From JAOPZW01 sp963807305 (lineage in GTDB: Bacteria > Actinomycetota > Thermoleophilia > Solirubrobacterales > Solirubrobacteraceae), in contig CAWEBN010000007.1 in assembly GCA_963807305.1 (NCBI GenBank), positions 1-64,000 on the forward strand: a stretch of DNA of 64,000 bases. Direction: 5' to 3'. The translations under genes and the position numbers were made by a program. Of the stretch, positions 54,389 through 62,169 are shown piece after piece. The number at the start of each line of letters is the position of its first letter. Position 1 is the stretch's first letter. The notes beneath the pieces are model-generated. The model saw only the letters and a program-made list of their open reading frames with translations, searched no databases and was not told the DNA's origin.

Positions 54389-55506
54389 CCGCCGGCGGCG
54401 TTCTGGATCGACCCGCGCAGGTAGATCGTTCCGGGCGTCGTCGGGTTCGTGCTCGGACGCTCGCGCGTGATCACGAGATCCTTGTAGCCGGCGATGTCGA
54501 CGCCCTTCGGGAGCTGCCCCTGGAGGACGAGGTGGCCCTTGTTGTCGGTCTGGTCGAAGCCGCCGATGAGCTTGGCCTGCGACGGGCCGTTGTAGAACCA
54601 CAGCCCGTAGACGATCTTCTTGGACGTCGGCAGGCCCTGGGTCGCGGCGTTGATCGCGTGCTGGCCGTTGAGGTCGACGAACTGGACGATGGCGACGGCC
54701 TTCTTGACCGGCGCGCCCTGGGGCGGGGTCATGTTGACCTGCGCGCGGACCTGGGGCTGGGCCTGGGTCGACGTCGTGTCGGCGGCCTGCGATGCGGTAC
54801 TGGCGGTCTTCTTGTCGTCGCTGCCGCCGCCGGTCAGGACGACGACGAGCACGACGACGATGGCGATGGCGACGAGGGCGCCGCCGATGAGCAGGGCGCC
54901 GCCGCGGCGCGACACGCGCGGGGCGGCGCTGGGGGCGGGGGCGAAGGGGGTGGCGGCGTCCGGCTCCTCGTCGGCTTCGGCCGTGCCGGCGGCGGCGCCG
55001 CCCGCCGGTCCTGCGGCGGCTGGCGCTCCTGCGGCCGCGGCCGCCCCGACCGCCGCCGGCGCCTCGGTCGCCCCGACCGCGCCCGGCGCCTCGGTCGCGC
55101 CGACCGCCGCAGGCGCCTCGGTCGCCCCGACAGCGCCCGGCGCCTCGACTGCGGCGCCTTCGGCCGGCAGCTCGGGCAGGCGGTCGCCGGCGAGCGGCTC
55201 GAGCTCGCGGGCCACGCCGTGCGCCCACACGCGGCCGGCCGTCGAGCCGTCGATGAACGCGCGGGTGGCGACGGCCTCCTCGGGGTCCTGCTGCCCCAGC
55301 AGCCAGTCACCGATCTCGTGCCGGCGCTCGGCCGGCAGGCCGCCCGCGCCCGGGCTGAGCGTGTCGAGCGCGTCGTAGGCGCGCGAGCGCACCTCGTCGG
55401 CGTCGAGGCGCAGCAGGCCCGAGAGGTCGTCGTAGCCCTTGCCCTGGCGCAGCAGGAGCTGGAGGACGGACTTCTGGTCGGCGGGAAGGGTTTCGAGACG
55501 GCTCAT
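54385..55506 (-). CDS. sigma4-like HTH / transmembrane / RskA-like fusion protein
   Basis: 373 residues. Residues 1-60 resemble sigma-70 region 4 (LPADQKSVLQLLLRQGKGYD, then a DEVRSRAYDAL helix). A low-complexity Ala/Pro/Gly/Glu linker follows with four VGATEAP(A/G)A nonapeptides, then a membrane helix at about 208-228 (ALLIGGALVAIAIVVVL), and a C-terminal outside domain (about 260-373) that looks like the anti-sigma-K C-terminus: VYGLWFYNGPSQAKLIGGFD and VITRERPSTNPTTPGTIYL. It is probably an unusual membrane regulator. No interacting sigma factor is next to it. Confidence 0.72.
   Translation of the reverse strand: MSRLETLPADQKSVLQLLLRQGKGYDDLSGLLRLDADEVRSRAYDALDTLSPGAGGLPAERRHEIGDWLLGQQDPEEAVATRAFIDGSTAGRVWAHGVARELEPLAGDRLPELPAEGAAVEAPGAVGATEAPAAVGATEAPGAVGATEAPAAVGAAAAAGAPAAAGPAGGAAAGTAEADEEPDAATPFAPAPSAAPRVSRRGGALLIGGALVAIAIVVVLVVVLTGGGSDDKKTASTASQAADTTSTQAQPQVRAQVNMTPPQGAPVKKAVAIVQFVDLNGQHAINAATQGLPTSKKIVYGLWFYNGPSQAKLIGGFDQTDNKGHLVLQGQLPKGVDIAGYKDLVITRERPSTNPTTPGTIYLRGSIQNAAGG
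55043..55150. repeat. four 27-nt tandem repeats in the linker of the fusion protein
   Basis: Units begin at 55043, 55070, 55097 and 55124, each coding for the nonapeptide VGATEAP(A/G)A. The two variants alternate. Confidence 0.8.
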
Positions 55507-55555
55507 GAAGGGTCAGGAGGGTAGCGGCGCAGGTCAGTATGGTGCCGCACTCCGC

Positions 55556-55966
55556 ATGACCGACATCCAGCCCCTGCTCCCGCTCGACCGCACGTTCGAC
55601 GCGCTCTACGGCCTCGAGGTCATCGAGTCCAACGATGAGCTCGTCCGTGCCCAGGTCAAGGTCCGCGACGAGATCAAGCAGCCCATGGGTCTCGTGCACG
55701 GCGGCATCTACGCGTCGATCGCCGAGTCGATCACCTCGACCGCGACCGCGATGGCCGTGTGGCCCGAGGGCAAGGCGGCGCAGGGGATGTCCAATCAGAC
55801 CTCGTTCCTGCGCCCCATCACGAACGGCACGATCCACGCCGAGGCCCGCCGCCGCCACCGCGGCCGGACGACGTGGGTGTGGGAGGTCGACATCACCGAC
55901 GACGAGGGCCGCCTGTGCGCCCTGGTGCGGATGACGATCGCGGTGCGGGAGATCACGCGGCGCTGA
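55556..55966 (+). CDS. hotdog-fold thioesterase (PaaI-like)
   Basis: 136 residues of the acyl-CoA thioesterase family. The signature is QPMGLVHGGIYASIAESI with the catalytic-type Gly-Gly and Glu, then NQTSFLRPITNGTIHAEARRRHRGR (in parts). The closest named relatives are PaaI and MenI/YbdB-type enzymes; the substrate is open. ATG at 55556 chosen over one at 55505 because homology starts at MTDIQPLLPL. TATGGT at 55538-55543 is the likely -10. Divergent from the fusion gene. Confidence 0.87.
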   Translation: MTDIQPLLPLDRTFDALYGLEVIESNDELVRAQVKVRDEIKQPMGLVHGGIYASIAESITSTATAMAVWPEGKAAQGMSNQTSFLRPITNGTIHAEARRRHRGRTTWVWEVDITDDEGRLCALVRMTIAVREITRR

Positions 55967-56274
55967 GGCTCTTTTCTCCGCGCTGCGTCGGCTGATCTGC
56001 GCGGCCAGGGCACCGAGGGGTGAGCAGCTGCGGAGAGTTGCGGCGTTTGCGGTGTCCGCTGTCGCGAGTTGCCTGGCAGGCTCGGAGGGTGGCCGCGGAA
56101 ACGCATCGCATGGATGTAGTTGAGGGACCACCCCCCACCGCGGGGGCTACGGCGTGGTGATCGCGCACTGAGGGCCGAGGGCCGCCGGCTCGCCGCGGTG
56201 CCGGCCTGCGGCGAGGCGGCTCACCGGGGACGTCCACGACGCCACCATCCTGCGCCGCCTCCGCGTGCTGCTGC
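55967..56274. other. gene-free gap
   Basis: 308 nt between two convergent genes. A short C-run/G-run hairpin (accccccaccgcgggggct, near 56130) is the only structure I see. No gene, RNA or clear terminator could be supported. Confidence 0.4.
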
Positions 56275-56964
56275 CTAGCGCAGGAAGCCGCCCTCGGAGT
56301 GGATGACCTGGCCCGTGACCCAGCCCGCCTCGTCCGAGCACAGCCACGCCACCAGGGCGGCGGCGTCCTCCGGGCGCCCCAACCGCCCCATCGGGAAGCG
56401 CGGGAGCAGCTCGGCGCGGATGTCGTCGTCGATCCAGCCGGTGTCGTTGGGGCCGGGGCCGACGGCGTTGACGGTCACGCCGAGGTGGGCGACCTCGGCC
56501 GCGAGCTGGCGCGTGAAGGCCTCCAGCGCACCCTTGCTGGCGGTGTAGGCCAGCTCGCCGGGCATCGGGCCCAGGAACTGGCCCGAGACGAGGTTGACGA
56601 TCCGCCCCGGGCGCCCGGCGCGGGCCAGCAGCACGCTGAGCAGCATCGGCGCGCGCACGTTGACCGCGTGATGGGCGTCGATGGCCTCCGCGTCCAGCGC
56701 CTCGAAGCCGTCGCGCGTCGAGTGCGCGGCGTTGTTGACGAGCACGGTCGGGTGGCCGACCTGCTCGGTGACCGCATCCATGAGCCGCTCGGGCGCGACC
56801 GCCTCCGAGAGGTCGGTGGTGAACGCCGTGCCGGGCAGGTCGCCGGCGGTCGTCTCGCCGGGCATGACCGTGAACGCCACCGTCGCGCCGCGTTCGGCCA
56901 GCGCCCGGACGCACGCGGCGCCGATCCCGCGCGGGTTCCCGGCTCCGGTGACGAGCGCGATCAT
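56275..56964 (-). CDS. SDR family oxidoreductase (3-oxoacyl reductase-like)
   Basis: 229 residues, NAD(P)-dependent short-chain dehydrogenase. The nucleotide loop is ALVTGAGNPRGIGAACVRAL, then the NNAA motif in LVNNAAH, the catalytic Tyr and Lys in YTASKGALEAF and the substrate-loop region NAVGPGPNDTGW. Its substrate is unknown; FabG-like. The ATG overlaps the stop of nadE (ATGA), so it is the second gene of the nadE unit. Confidence 0.9.
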   Translation of the reverse strand: MIALVTGAGNPRGIGAACVRALAERGATVAFTVMPGETTAGDLPGTAFTTDLSEAVAPERLMDAVTEQVGHPTVLVNNAAHSTRDGFEALDAEAIDAHHAVNVRAPMLLSVLLARAGRPGRIVNLVSGQFLGPMPGELAYTASKGALEAFTRQLAAEVAHLGVTVNAVGPGPNDTGWIDDDIRAELLPRFPMGRLGRPEDAAALVAWLCSDEAGWVTGQVIHSEGGFLR

Positions 56965-58676
56965 CCGCCGTAGCGATTGACGATGGGCATCCGCCGGTCG
57001 CGCCCGAACGCCTTCGAGGTCACCTTGATGCCCGGCGGGTTCTGGCGGCGCTTGTACTCGGAGAGGTCGACCAGGCGGATGACGCGGTCGACATCCGCCT
57101 CCGGCAGGCCGCGGGCGATGAGCTGCTCGCGTCCCAGGTCCTCCTCGACGTAGCCCTCGAGGATCGCGTCGAGGACCTCGTAGGGCGGCAGCGAGTCCTG
57201 GTCGCGCTGATCGGGGCGCAGCTCGGCTGACGGCGCCCGCGTGACGATCGAGTCGGGCACGGGTGACTCGGGGTCGCGGCGCGCCCGCTCGGCGACGAGC
57301 CGGTACACGAGCAGCTTCGGCACGTCCTTGATGACCGCGAAGCCTCCCGCGCTGTCGCCGTAGAGCGTCGAGTAGCCGACGGACATCTCGGACTTGTTGC
57401 CCGTCGTGAGCACGAGCCAGCCGAACTTGTTCGACAGCGCCATCAGCAGGTTGCCGCGGATCCGGGCCTGCAGGTTCTCCTCGGTGATGTCGGGCTCGCG
57501 GTCGGCGAAGACGTCGCCCAGCAGCTCGTCGTAGCCCGTCATCGCCTCGCCGATCGGCAGCTCGAGCAGGTCCACGCCGAGGTTCTCGGCCAGCCGGTGC
57601 GCGTCGTCGCGCGTGCCCTGCGACGAGTACGGCGAGGGCATCGTCACGCAGGTCACCGAATCCGGACCGAGGGCGTCGACGGCGATGAGCGCGACCAGGG
57701 TCGAGTCGACCCCGCCCGAGAGCCCGATGACGACGTGCTGGAAGCCGCTCTTGGTCACGTAGTCGCGCGTGCCGAGCACGAGCGCCGCGTAGACCTCGGC
57801 GTCGGCGTCGAGCAGCTCGGCGACCGGGCCGCCCGGCGCCGCCTGGTCGGACCGGCCCTCCGTCGAGAACGACCCGAGATCGGCCACGACGGGCGCCATC
57901 TCGCGCGCCGCCGGCCGCGCGCGCGTGTCGCGCAGGCGCGCGGCTCCCGCCGCCTCGACGTCGATATCGCACACCAGCAGCTCCTCGGCGAACTGCGGGG
58001 CGCGGGCGATCACCTCGCCGTCGTGGTCGACGACGAAGGAGTGGCCGTCGAAGACCAGCTCGTCCTGGCCGCCGACGAGCGCGCAGAAGGCCACGGCGGC
58101 CAGGCTGTCGCGGGCGCGCTGGGCGATCATCTGCTCGCGCTGGCGGCCCTTGCCGGCCTGGTAGGGCGAGGCCGAGATGTTGAGCACGAGCCGCGCGCCG
58201 GCCAGCGCCTCGTCGGTCATCGGCGGCCCGGGCACCCAGATGTCCTCGCAGATGGTCAGGCCGACCTTGACGCCGTCGACGTCGATCATCGCCCCGCCCG
58301 GGCCGCGCTGGAAGTAGCGCAGCTCGTCGAAGACCCCGTAGTTGGGCAGGTTGACCTTGCGGTAGATGGCGTGGACGCCGCCGTCGGCCAGGACGGCCGC
58401 GGCGTTGTACGCGTCGTCGGCGCGCTCGGGGAAGCCGACGACCGCCACGATGCCTCGCGCGTCGGCGGCGATCCGCTCGACCGCGGCGCGCGCGTCGGCC
58501 AGGAAGTGCTCCTTGAGCAGGAGATCCTCGGGCGGGTAGCCGGTGACCGCCAGCTCGGGGAAGAGGGCGAGCTGCGCGCCGGCCTCGCGTGCGCGGGCCA
58601 GCTTCTCGCGAACCTTGGCCTCGTTGCCGGCGATGTCGCCGACGGTGGCGTTGATCTGGGCGAGAGCGACCCGCAT
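56961..58676 (-). CDS. nadE: NAD synthetase, glutamine-hydrolysing
   Basis: 571 residues with two domains. The N-terminal nitrilase-like glutaminase (about 1-270) has the catalytic triad Glu41 (FPELAVTGYPPEDL), Lys near 108 (YRKVNLPNYG) and Cys near 143 (GLTICEDIW). The C-terminal ATP-pyrophosphatase domain has the loop VIGLSGGVDSTLVAL. It amidates deamido-NAD to NAD. ATG at 58676, with TACGGT 8 nt upstream. The stop overlaps the SDR start. Confidence 0.96.
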   Translation of the reverse strand: MRVALAQINATVGDIAGNEAKVREKLARAREAGAQLALFPELAVTGYPPEDLLLKEHFLADARAAVERIAADARGIVAVVGFPERADDAYNAAAVLADGGVHAIYRKVNLPNYGVFDELRYFQRGPGGAMIDVDGVKVGLTICEDIWVPGPPMTDEALAGARLVLNISASPYQAGKGRQREQMIAQRARDSLAAVAFCALVGGQDELVFDGHSFVVDHDGEVIARAPQFAEELLVCDIDVEAAGAARLRDTRARPAAREMAPVVADLGSFSTEGRSDQAAPGGPVAELLDADAEVYAALVLGTRDYVTKSGFQHVVIGLSGGVDSTLVALIAVDALGPDSVTCVTMPSPYSSQGTRDDAHRLAENLGVDLLELPIGEAMTGYDELLGDVFADREPDITEENLQARIRGNLLMALSNKFGWLVLTTGNKSEMSVGYSTLYGDSAGGFAVIKDVPKLLVYRLVAERARRDPESPVPDSIVTRAPSAELRPDQRDQDSLPPYEVLDAILEGYVEEDLGREQLIARGLPEADVDRVIRLVDLSEYKRRQNPPGIKVTSKAFGRDRRMPIVNRYGG

Positions 58677-58684
58677 TCCCCTTC

Positions 58685-58690
58685 ACCGTA
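58685..58690 (-). promoter_or_regulatory. -10-like hexamer of nadE
   Basis: TACGGT on the minus strand ends 8 nt before the nadE ATG. Confidence 0.45.
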
Positions 58691-58729
58691 CCTGTCGGCC
58701 GGCCCGCGCCGGGCGCGCCGTCGCCGAGC

Positions 58730-60190
58730 TCAGCGCGCGCTGGAGTGCTCCGGCGATCGGCGAGGCGATGACCCTCGCGTGGCCGAAGGCGCCGACGCGG
58801 GCAGGCCGGCGGCACGGCTGAGCTCGTCGATCGCCACGCGCAGGTCGTCGGCCAGCGCCTCGAGGTCTCCCATCGCGTCGTAGTCGCCCAGCAGGCCGTA
58901 GGCGAGACGACCGTCATAGCTCATGATCGCGACGCCCAGCGCCTGGTGATGGGCGAGGGGCACGACCGGATAGAAGCGGACCATCCGGCGGCCGAGCAGG
59001 TAGAGCGGGATCTGCGGCCCGGGTACGTTCGTCACGACCAGGTTGAAGAAGCGCTGGCGGGCCTGCAGCCGCGCGGCCTGCGACATGATCGTCGGAGGGG
59101 CGAAATCGGCCATGGTGGTCAATGCCACGGCGCCTACGGCCTGGCCGGACTCCTTGATCCCGCGCATCGCCTCGGCGACCTCGGTCAGCACCGCCTCGGG
59201 ATCGGTCACGCCCACGGGCAGCGGCGCCCACATGGCCGCGACACGGTTCCCCAGCGCGCCGCGCTGCGTCTCGGCCCGCACGGACACCGGAACCATCGCC
59301 TTGAGCACGAGCCCCTCGGTCTCGATGCCGCGGCGGCGCAGGAACCGCCCGAGCGCGAGCGAGACCGCCGAGAGCACGACGTCGTTGAGCGTGCCGCCCA
59401 AGGCGTTCTTGATCGCCTTGAAGCGCGCCACCTCGGAGTCGACCCACGTGTAGCGCCGATGCGGGCCGATCGGCACGTTGAAGGGCGAGGACGGTGCCGG
59501 GCTGAGCCCGGCCCAGGCCATCGCGCCGACGCCGACGAGCCATTCGCCCGCCTGCCCGAGGACCTGCCGCGGCGCGCGCGTGAGCGAGCGCAGGCCGCGG
59601 GCGCCCTCGGCCGGCACCGTGGCACGCTCGAGCAGCGCCTGGGCCAGCAGCTCGGCGTCCGTCGGCTCCGGGCGGGGCACCCAGTCGCTGCCCTCGGCCG
59701 CCGACGGCGCGGCGTCGGGCGAGACGTCGAAGAGGACCGAGGTGATGTCGACGCCGCTGACGCCGTCGACGAGGGCGTGGTGGGTCTTCGAGATGATCGC
59801 GAAGCGGTCGCCCTCGAGCCCTTCGACGAGATTGAGCTCCCACAGCGGCTTGGTGCGGTCAAGCGGCAGGGCGAACAGCCGCCCGGCGAGGTTGCGCAGC
59901 TGCTCATCGGATCCCGGCGCGGGCAGCGCGCTGTGGCGCACGTGGTAGCGGGCGTTGAAGTGGGGGTCGTCGACCCACACCGGCCGTCCCTGGCCGTATG
60001 GCACGTGGGCGAGCTTCTGGCGGTAGCGCGGCACGAGGTGCATGCGCGCCTCGATCGCCGCGACCAGATCGTCGTACGGGGGCGCCTCGCCCTCGAAGAC
60101 GAGGACACCGGCCACGTGCATGTGCGCACCGGCCCGCTCGAGGTGCAGGAAGCCGGCGTCGAGGGCGGTGAGGCGGTCGCGATTGGCCAC
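58730..60190 (-). CDS. wax ester synthase/diacylglycerol acyltransferase (WS/DGAT)
   Basis: 486 residues, makes triacylglycerol or wax esters from acyl-CoA. The catalytic HHxxxDG is HHALVDG at 137-143. The N-terminal start LTALDAGFLHLE and the C-terminal pieces NVPGPQIPLYLLGRRM and GVAIMSYDGRLAYGL are typical. GTG at 60190 chosen because the family start is right there; a longer in-frame reading covers the promoter. GAGGA 7 nt upstream gives a Shine-Dalgarno. Many storage-lipid actinobacteria carry several copies. Confidence 0.93.
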   Translation of the reverse strand: MANRDRLTALDAGFLHLERAGAHMHVAGVLVFEGEAPPYDDLVAAIEARMHLVPRYRQKLAHVPYGQGRPVWVDDPHFNARYHVRHSALPAPGSDEQLRNLAGRLFALPLDRTKPLWELNLVEGLEGDRFAIISKTHHALVDGVSGVDITSVLFDVSPDAAPSAAEGSDWVPRPEPTDAELLAQALLERATVPAEGARGLRSLTRAPRQVLGQAGEWLVGVGAMAWAGLSPAPSSPFNVPIGPHRRYTWVDSEVARFKAIKNALGGTLNDVVLSAVSLALGRFLRRRGIETEGLVLKAMVPVSVRAETQRGALGNRVAAMWAPLPVGVTDPEAVLTEVAEAMRGIKESGQAVGAVALTTMADFAPPTIMSQAARLQARQRFFNLVVTNVPGPQIPLYLLGRRMVRFYPVVPLAHHQALGVAIMSYDGRLAYGLLGDYDAMGDLEALADDLRVAIDELSRAAGLPASAPSATRGSSPRRSPEHSSAR

Positions 60191-60222
60191 CGCTCGATCC
60201 TCACACGTCGGCGGCAGGCCGA

Positions 60223-60249
60223 CAACCTTGAACAGATTGTGTAAGGTTG
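60223..60249. promoter_or_regulatory. inverted repeat in the WS/DGAT-sigma divergent region
   Basis: CAACCTT (60223-60229) and AAGGTTG (60243-60249) are separated by 13 nt. The right arm contains TAAGGT, the probable -10 of the sigma-factor gene, so a protein bound here would affect at least that gene. Confidence 0.5.
60242..60247 (+). promoter_or_regulatory. -10-like hexamer of the sigma-factor gene
   Basis: TAAGGT ends 10 nt before the ATG at 60258 (13 before the second ATG). Confidence 0.4.
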
Positions 60250-60257
60250 GCGCACAA

Positions 60258-60815
60258 ATGATGAAGCACAGTCCCAACCTCAGAGATCCGAACGCCTTCG
60301 AGCGTGCCTACGACGAGCATGCGCGGGGCGTCTACCGCGCCGCGTATCGGGTGCTCGGGAGTACCGCGCAGGCCCAGGACGTCGTCCAGGACGTCTTCCT
60401 CAAGCTGTGGCGCGAGCCGGGGAAGTTCGACGTGCGCCGGGGCGAGCTCGGCTCCTACCTGCGGCTCATGGCGCGCAGCCGCGCGCTCGACACGTGGCGC
60501 GAGGGGCAGGCCGCCGGCCGCGCGTCGGATCGGCTCAAGCTCGACGTCGCGCTCGACGAGGGTCGCGCCGACGAGCGGCCCGCCGTCGCCGCCGAGCGCG
60601 AAGGGGATTGGCGCTCGCTGCGTGACGCCCTGCGTGGGCTGCCCGCGGTCCAGCGCGAGGCGGTCGTGCTCGCCTACTGGGGTGGCCTGACGGCCGACCA
60701 GATCGCGCGGCGCTCCAACGTCCCGCTCGGCACGGCGAAGAGCCGCATCCGCCTGGGCCTCGCGCGCCTGCGCCTCGACTTCGAGCCCGCCGTGGCCGGG
60801 GAACTCGCGGCCTAG
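60258..60815 (+). CDS. ECF-type RNA polymerase sigma factor
   Basis: 185 residues. Region 2 has FERAYDEHARGVYRAAYRVLG and the DVVQDVFLKLWREPGKFDV helix that meets core polymerase and the -10 element. Region 4 has LRGLPAVQREAVVLAYWGGL and the recognition helix around NVPLGTAKSRIRLGL. No anti-sigma gene is beside it: a divergent WS/DGAT gene and an amidohydrolase flank it. Two adjacent ATG codons (60258, 60261) can start it. Confidence 0.92.
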   Translation: MMKHSPNLRDPNAFERAYDEHARGVYRAAYRVLGSTAQAQDVVQDVFLKLWREPGKFDVRRGELGSYLRLMARSRALDTWREGQAAGRASDRLKLDVALDEGRADERPAVAAEREGDWRSLRDALRGLPAVQREAVVLAYWGGLTADQIARRSNVPLGTAKSRIRLGLARLRLDFEPAVAGELAA

Positions 60816-60835
60816 CTTGTAGCCTCACGCGGGCG

Positions 60836-61981
60836 GTGCCCGTCAACGCCAGCCAGTTCGACCAGCGCCTTCTGCCCGTCTTCCTCGACGGGCGCGATCC
60901 GCTCGTGCAGGACGACTGGTTCGACGCCCACACCCACATCGGTCAGAACGATCCCGACGGGCGCAAGGCGACCCCCGAGGAGATCCTCGGAGGCCTGGAC
61001 GCCGCCGGCCACCGGCGGGCGATGCTCTTCGCCATGCACGAGCCCGACGGCTACCCGGCGGCCAACGACGCCGTCCTGGCGGCGGCGGCCGCCTCCGAGG
61101 GACGCCTCGTGGCGCTTGCGCGCATCGCTCCGAGCTCCGAGGACGCGGTGGCCGAGGCGCGCCGCTGCCTCGAGGCGGGCGCCGCCGGGTTCAAGCTGCA
61201 CCCGCGCTCGGACGCCTTCGGGCTGCCGCACCCGGTCGTCGAGGAGGTCGTGGCGCTGGCCCACGAGCGCCGCGCCCCCGTCCTGTTCCACGCCGGGCGC
61301 GGGATCCCGCATCTCGGCGAGGCGGTCGTCGATCTCGCGCGGCGCTACCCCGGCGCGCGCCTGATCCTGGCCCACGCGGGCATCAGCGACCTCGGCTGGA
61401 TCGCCGACGACGCCGCCGTGCTGGACAACCTGTTCTTCGACACCGCCTGGTGGAACGTCGCCGACCAGCTGCAGCTCTACGCGATGATCCCGCCCGGGCG
61501 GATCCTCTACGCCAGCGACATGCCCTACGCGCCCGGTCTGCTGGCCTCCTTCGTCTTCCTGCGCGTGGCGCGCGCGGTCGGCCACGGTCCCGACGTCCTG
61601 CGCTCGATCGCGGGCGCGCAGCTGGCGCGCGTGGTGGCCGGGGAGGATCCCATCGACGCCGGGCCCGCCCCGGGCCCGGACGCCGTGGGCCGGCGCGTCA
61701 TCGAGGCCGAGCGCGTGGTCACCTACTGTGCGTCCGGCCTGCAGGTCGCCTTCCGCGGCCTGGACCCGTCCGAGCCGATCGCCCTTGCGCGCCTGGCCTG
61801 CCGGACCTGCCGCGACGGCGACGTCCGCGCGCTGCTGACGTACATCGACACGCTGCTGGCCATCGGACAGGAAAGCGCGGCCGCGCACCCCGACGTGCCC
61901 TTCGCGATCATGCCCGCGACGCTGCTGGCGATGGTGCTGGCGGGGACCCCGGAGGCGGGGCTGCCGTCCGTCACTGTGTGA
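60836..61981 (+). CDS. amidohydrolase family protein
   Basis: 381 residues with a metal-dependent hydrolase TIM barrel (amidohydrolase 2). Metal-type motifs: FDAHTHIGQ (H32, H34), the carrier Lys/His of GFKLHPRSD, LFHAGRGIPH, ILAHAGISDL and ILYASDMPY with the final Asp. The substrate is unknown; decarboxylases of the same fold look alike. A C-terminal region of ~100 residues with five Cys is unusual. GTG start 20 nt after the sigma gene, so the two may be one unit. Its TGA stop lies within the CRP-like palindrome. Confidence 0.87.
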   Translation: MPVNASQFDQRLLPVFLDGRDPLVQDDWFDAHTHIGQNDPDGRKATPEEILGGLDAAGHRRAMLFAMHEPDGYPAANDAVLAAAAASEGRLVALARIAPSSEDAVAEARRCLEAGAAGFKLHPRSDAFGLPHPVVEEVVALAHERRAPVLFHAGRGIPHLGEAVVDLARRYPGARLILAHAGISDLGWIADDAAVLDNLFFDTAWWNVADQLQLYAMIPPGRILYASDMPYAPGLLASFVFLRVARAVGHGPDVLRSIAGAQLARVVAGEDPIDAGPAPGPDAVGRRVIEAERVVTYCASGLQVAFRGLDPSEPIALARLACRTCRDGDVRALLTYIDTLLAIGQESAAAHPDVPFAIMPATLLAMVLAGTPEAGLPSVTV

Positions 61982-61992
61982 CGCTCGTCACA
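61977..61992. promoter_or_regulatory. CRP/FNR-type operator, perfect palindrome
   Basis: TGTGACGCTCGTCACA matches TGTGAN6TCACA exactly and is a full 16-bp palindrome. A possible -10 (TACGGT, 62013-62018) would give a start near 62025 and put the site at about -40.5, the class II activator position. The gene controlled would be the RlpA-like one at 62170. Confidence 0.7.
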
Positions 61993-62169
61993 GAAGTCGG
62001 GGCAAGACGGGCTACGGTCACGAACTTCTGTTCCTTCCGCCGAGTGGGCTCCATGAGGAGACCGGCGGTGCAGAGTCGGCGCCCAACGGCGCCATAGCGA
62101 CGGCCACCGTTCGCCGCGCCCGATGCCCTGTGCCGCAGGCGGCTGACCGCAAGGAGGAATCGACCTCGC
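61993..62169 (+). promoter_or_regulatory. long 5' leader of the RlpA-like gene
   Basis: About 145 nt would be transcribed before the ATG. An 8-bp inverted repeat (61990-61997 with 62024-62031) spans the promoter. The last part, with cccgatgccc (62119-62128) and ggctgacc (62141-62148), faintly recalls the end of the ydaO c-di-AMP riboswitch, which often precedes cell-wall hydrolase genes in actinobacteria. The 5' core of that riboswitch is not clear, so I do not call it. Confidence 0.3.

Noticed and set aside
52410..55228. Frames of several hundred codons antisense to the FAD oxidase and fusion genes
   Set aside because: They are shadows of genes with clear domains on the other strand.
61993..62169. 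A firm call of a c-di-AMP (ydaO) riboswitch
   Set aside because: Only the 3' part is reminiscent. The conserved 5' core could not be aligned by eye, so it is kept as a low-confidence leader.
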